The notes beneath the pieces are model-generated. The model did no database searches. It had not been told where the DNA came from and saw only the letters and a program-made list of their open reading frames with translations. From Apostichopus parvimensis (Eukaryota; Echinodermata; Holothuroidea; Aspidochirotida; Stichopodidae): a stretch of 20,786 nt of DNA. Positions 20,001-20,786 of the stretch are shown in pieces; the first letter of the stretch is position 1, and each line of letters starts with the position of its first letter. A program made the translations under genes and the position numbers. Where the stretch lies: positions 30,523 through 51,308 of the forward strand of contig KN888309.1 of the NCBI GenBank assembly GCA_000934455.1. The letters are read 5' to 3'.

Positions 20001-20413
20001 CCATTGTGTGACATCATCTGAAGTCCAAGAGATGAACCTTGTGTGTTTGAATTAGTTCTGCAGTAACTTCTATTAGCACACAGTAAGTTGATCATTGAGT
20101 AGAAGAGACATTTAGGTACACAGTAATAAGAGAGCTAGTTTTAGAACCTTTGTTAGCTAGTGATTGCACACTATGTCCACATAGATGTGTGCTAACTACA
20201 CATCAATCTACAGTTGCTGCCCACGTTTTCACCCGTCTTATATACACCGCTGTCATCAGTTTTTCATCATTTCTGTTTCAGAGAGGTTGGAAGTCCGTAG
20301 ACAACCATTTTGTATTTACCAAAGAAGTGAAGAAGACCGTTGATGATATTCCGTCGCATGATTTGGCTCTGCAAGCTATTGAATATGCACGAGAGCTGGA
20401 GATGATCGTTTGA
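10954..20413 (+). CDS. PSMD8: 26S proteasome regulatory subunit Rpn12/PSMD8, complete, 7 coding exons
   Basis: Joined exons: 10954-11061, 13908-13980, 14971-15073, 16091-16184, 18463-18561, 19093-19278, 20282-20413. They give 795 nt, or 264 residues plus stop, all in consistent phase with GT-AG introns. PSMD8 (yeast Rpn12) is a lid subunit of the 19S regulatory particle with a helical-repeat/PCI-type fold, and in yeast it is the last lid subunit to join. Stretches nearly identical to human are visible: [13 protein letters not shown] (82 onward), [43 protein letters not shown] (across exons 5-6), [20 protein letters not shown] and C-terminal [11 protein letters not shown]. The length fits the classical 257-residue human form rather than the longer N-terminally extended isoform. 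The start has A at -3 and G at +4. Single-copy housekeeping function is expected. The introns host transposon-like insertions, but the exons look intact. Confidence 0.96.
12075..12403 (+). pseudogene. Decayed THAP-domain gene fragment
   Basis: The translation starts [12 protein letters not shown] and continues through SLHQ, a stop where THAP proteins have F before PKD, then [13 protein letters not shown]. After a frame change comes [10 protein letters not shown]. This gives the C2CH zinc pattern (C-x4-C ... C-x2-H), the invariant Trp and a PGSVPTI-like linker. In-frame stops at 12141 and 12240 plus a frameshift show it is not functional. A donor-like GTAAGC follows the linker. It lies within the TTAA element and is probably its former DNA-binding/transposase N-terminus. 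Confidence 0.7.
13204..13560 (-). pseudogene. Decayed transposon-associated reading frame (Ser/Glu-rich, PYQFEP motif)
   Basis: On the minus strand, near the right end of the TTAA element, a frame begins [10 protein letters not shown]. It runs through a Ser-rich then Glu-rich stretch ([12 protein letters not shown]), meets TAA at 13351-13353 and resumes at once as [12 protein letters not shown], continuing open to 13204. A Ser/Glu-rich leader before PY-x-FEP recalls transposon-linked proteins labelled P2X7-like in aquatic animal genomes. That resemblance is from memory and unproven. Confidence 0.4.
13908..13980 (+). CDS. PSMD8: PSMD8 coding exon 2 (residues 37-60 plus 1 nt)
   Basis: [20 protein letters not shown] matches human [20 protein letters not shown]. 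The flanks are TTAATCAG before and GTGAGT after. Confidence 0.95.
13981..14970 (+). other. PSMD8 intron 2
   Basis: From GTGAGT to TTTTTCAG the intron holds no gene. It contains a G17 run (14697-14713) and, from 14791, the segment duplicated in inverted orientation at 8075-8276. Confidence 0.8.
14697..14713 (+). repeat. G17 homopolymer
   Basis: Seventeen consecutive G are followed by AGGAGATGGGG in PSMD8 intron 2. The pre-mRNA strand is G-rich and could form a quadruplex. The run is also prone to assembly error. Confidence 0.9.
14791..14994 (+). repeat. Parent copy of the inverted duplication
   Basis: The end of PSMD8 intron 2 plus the first 24 nt of exon 3 match 8276-8075 in inverted orientation. 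The exon here is intact and conserved, so this is the source and the HHAT-intron copy is derived. Confidence 0.9.
14971..15073 (+). CDS. PSMD8: PSMD8 coding exon 3 (residues 61-94)
   Basis: [20 protein letters not shown] and [13 protein letters not shown] match the human protein closely. The acceptor is TTTTTCAG and the donor GTTTGT, which is weak at +3. Its first 24 nt and the preceding 180 nt of intron recur inverted at 8075-8276. Confidence 0.95.
15224..15307 (+). repeat. Short tandem direct repeat in PSMD8 intron 3
   Basis: TATCCTGTCCAAA...CCATTGTACAAGTTGT occurs at 15224-15259 and again at 15263-15307, the second copy with a 9-bp longer middle. The rest of intron 3 (15074-16090) shows no feature apart from low-complexity T/A stretches near 15790-15830 and a G-rich run near 15985-16003. 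Confidence 0.85.
16091..16184 (+). CDS. PSMD8: PSMD8 coding exon 4 (residues 95-126)
   Basis: [20 protein letters not shown] and [11 protein letters not shown] match human [20 protein letters not shown] and LSQNRVAEFHT. The exon is flanked by CCTTACAG and GTGAGT. Confidence 0.95.
16379..16406 (+). repeat. Left terminal inverted repeat
   Basis: It begins CAGTACCGCCAATAAG and is preceded by TA. It pairs with 17949-17976, with one mismatch (A versus G at the 13th base). Confidence 0.92.
17865..17894. repeat. Perfect 30-bp palindrome
   Basis: ACCCGCATTTAAATG is followed directly by its own reverse complement, about 80 bp inside the right end of the TA-flanked element. It can form a cruciform or hairpin. 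Confidence 0.95.
17949..17976 (-). repeat. Right terminal inverted repeat
   Basis: It ends CTTATCGGCGGTACTG and is followed by TA. It is the inverse of 16379-16406. Confidence 0.92.
18463..18561 (+). CDS. PSMD8: PSMD8 coding exon 5 (residues 127-159)
   Basis: [20 protein letters not shown] followed by [13 protein letters not shown] is near-identical to human. The acceptor is TTGTAG and the donor GTAAGA; the exon is phase 0-0. Confidence 0.95.
18731..18960 (+). repeat. Diverged tandem repeat with AGGTCA half-sites (PSMD8 intron 5)
   Basis: Two diverged units start TCATATTT at 18731 and 18867, a period of about 136 bp. They share CA-TT-AGTACAA-AAGCCA-TTGTT. The first unit contains AGGTCA-A-AGGTCA (18788-18800, a perfect DR1) and GGGTCA-CCAG-AGGTCA (18805-18820, a DR4). 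It looks like part of a dispersed repeat family. Confidence 0.75.
19093..19278 (+). CDS. PSMD8: PSMD8 coding exon 6 (residues 160-221)
   Basis: [20 protein letters not shown] and [15 protein letters not shown], then ARILFFN, match human. The acceptor is TTTGAAG, a less common AAG, and the donor GTATGA. Confidence 0.95.
19279..20281 (+). other. PSMD8 intron 6
   Basis: The intron holds no gene. It contains a (GTT)n microsatellite (about 19319-19340), a short A run near 19500 and a T run near 19702-19719. It ends TTTCTGTTTCAG. Confidence 0.8.
20282..20413 (+). CDS. PSMD8: PSMD8 coding exon 7 (residues 222-264, stop)
   Basis: It begins [12 protein letters not shown] and ends [14 protein letters not shown] (human VIEYARQLEMIV). 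The acceptor is TTCTGTTTCAG. Confidence 0.95.
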   Translation, partial: RGWKSVDNHFVFTKEVKKTVDDIPSHDLALQAIEYARELEMIV

Positions 20414-20786
20414 GCTCAGCGCAATAACATCCACGTCGTGAAGAGTTTATACGGCTCTCTGTTTAGAACTCATAACCACTGTGAATGTTACCCGTCTGGT
20501 CAGCGATTGTTACCCAGGAAATCAGGGTGGGAGAACTATATACAGCATGCAGCAGCAAACAGTTCAGTTAGATTTTACCTATCTGTGTGGAATACGGGAT
20601 TTATAAAGTTATTCAACACTTCCCCTAGAGTCGTACTTTTACATGGACCTGAAACCTGTCATTGCTGGAGATGCTTATTCATGTCTTTGCATTGTTAGTG
20701 TATATTTTATATCACGATTCTGCAGTGTATCTCTGGTGTCTCATCTACAGTCTGCAGCAGGCCACAAAAGGTACAAATCAGCCATT
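20414..20786 (+). other. PSMD8 3' UTR (start)
   Basis: Sequence after the TGA carries no AATAAA or ATTAAA that I can see before the window ends, so the poly(A) site probably lies beyond position 20786. No other gene is visible. Confidence 0.6.

Overview
This window is animal nuclear DNA. It is AT-rich, has long GT-AG introns, and contains a tRNA-derived SINE and two DNA-transposon-like insertions. It holds two spliced protein-coding genes in head-to-head (divergent) orientation. Protein similarity, judged by eye from remembered human proteins, fits a marine invertebrate deuterostome such as an echinoderm, possibly a sea cucumber. The species cannot be fixed from the sequence alone.

Minus strand, about 8840 down to 572: an apparently complete HHAT (Hedgehog acyltransferase, MBOAT family) gene with 11 coding exons. 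They join in frame to 554 residues. The catalytic Asp and His are present with the same 40-residue spacing as in the human enzyme. The Asp sits on a 36-nt microexon, and the protein ends in a KKxx ER-retrieval-like tail that human HHAT lacks.

Plus strand, 10954 to 20413: a complete PSMD8/Rpn12 gene (26S proteasome lid subunit) with 7 coding exons. They join in frame to 264 residues and end in the conserved LEMIV tail.

Between the two start codons lie about 2.1 kb with no recognisable gene. This stretch should hold both promoters, a pyrimidine-rich tract, a hairpin with a hammerhead-like core, and a C14 run.

The introns carry most of the unusual content. HHAT intron 6 has a tRNA-derived SINE whose first 14 bases are triplicated. 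HHAT intron 1 has a partial copy of exon 2 that would give an in-frame alternative acceptor. It also has a roughly 200-bp inverted copy of the PSMD8 intron 2/exon 3 junction. PSMD8 intron 1 holds a roughly 2-kb element with TTAA ends, a decayed THAP-domain gene and a decayed opposite-strand reading frame. PSMD8 intron 4 holds a 1598-bp element with 28-bp terminal inverted repeats, TA duplications and a perfect 30-bp palindrome. PSMD8 intron 5 has a diverged tandem repeat with nuclear-receptor-type AGGTCA half-sites.

The two genes have no known functional link: one lipidates Hedgehog in the ER membrane, the other is a housekeeping proteasome subunit. I see no evidence of a new multi-gene system. 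The notable material is gene architecture and mobile or duplicated DNA in introns.
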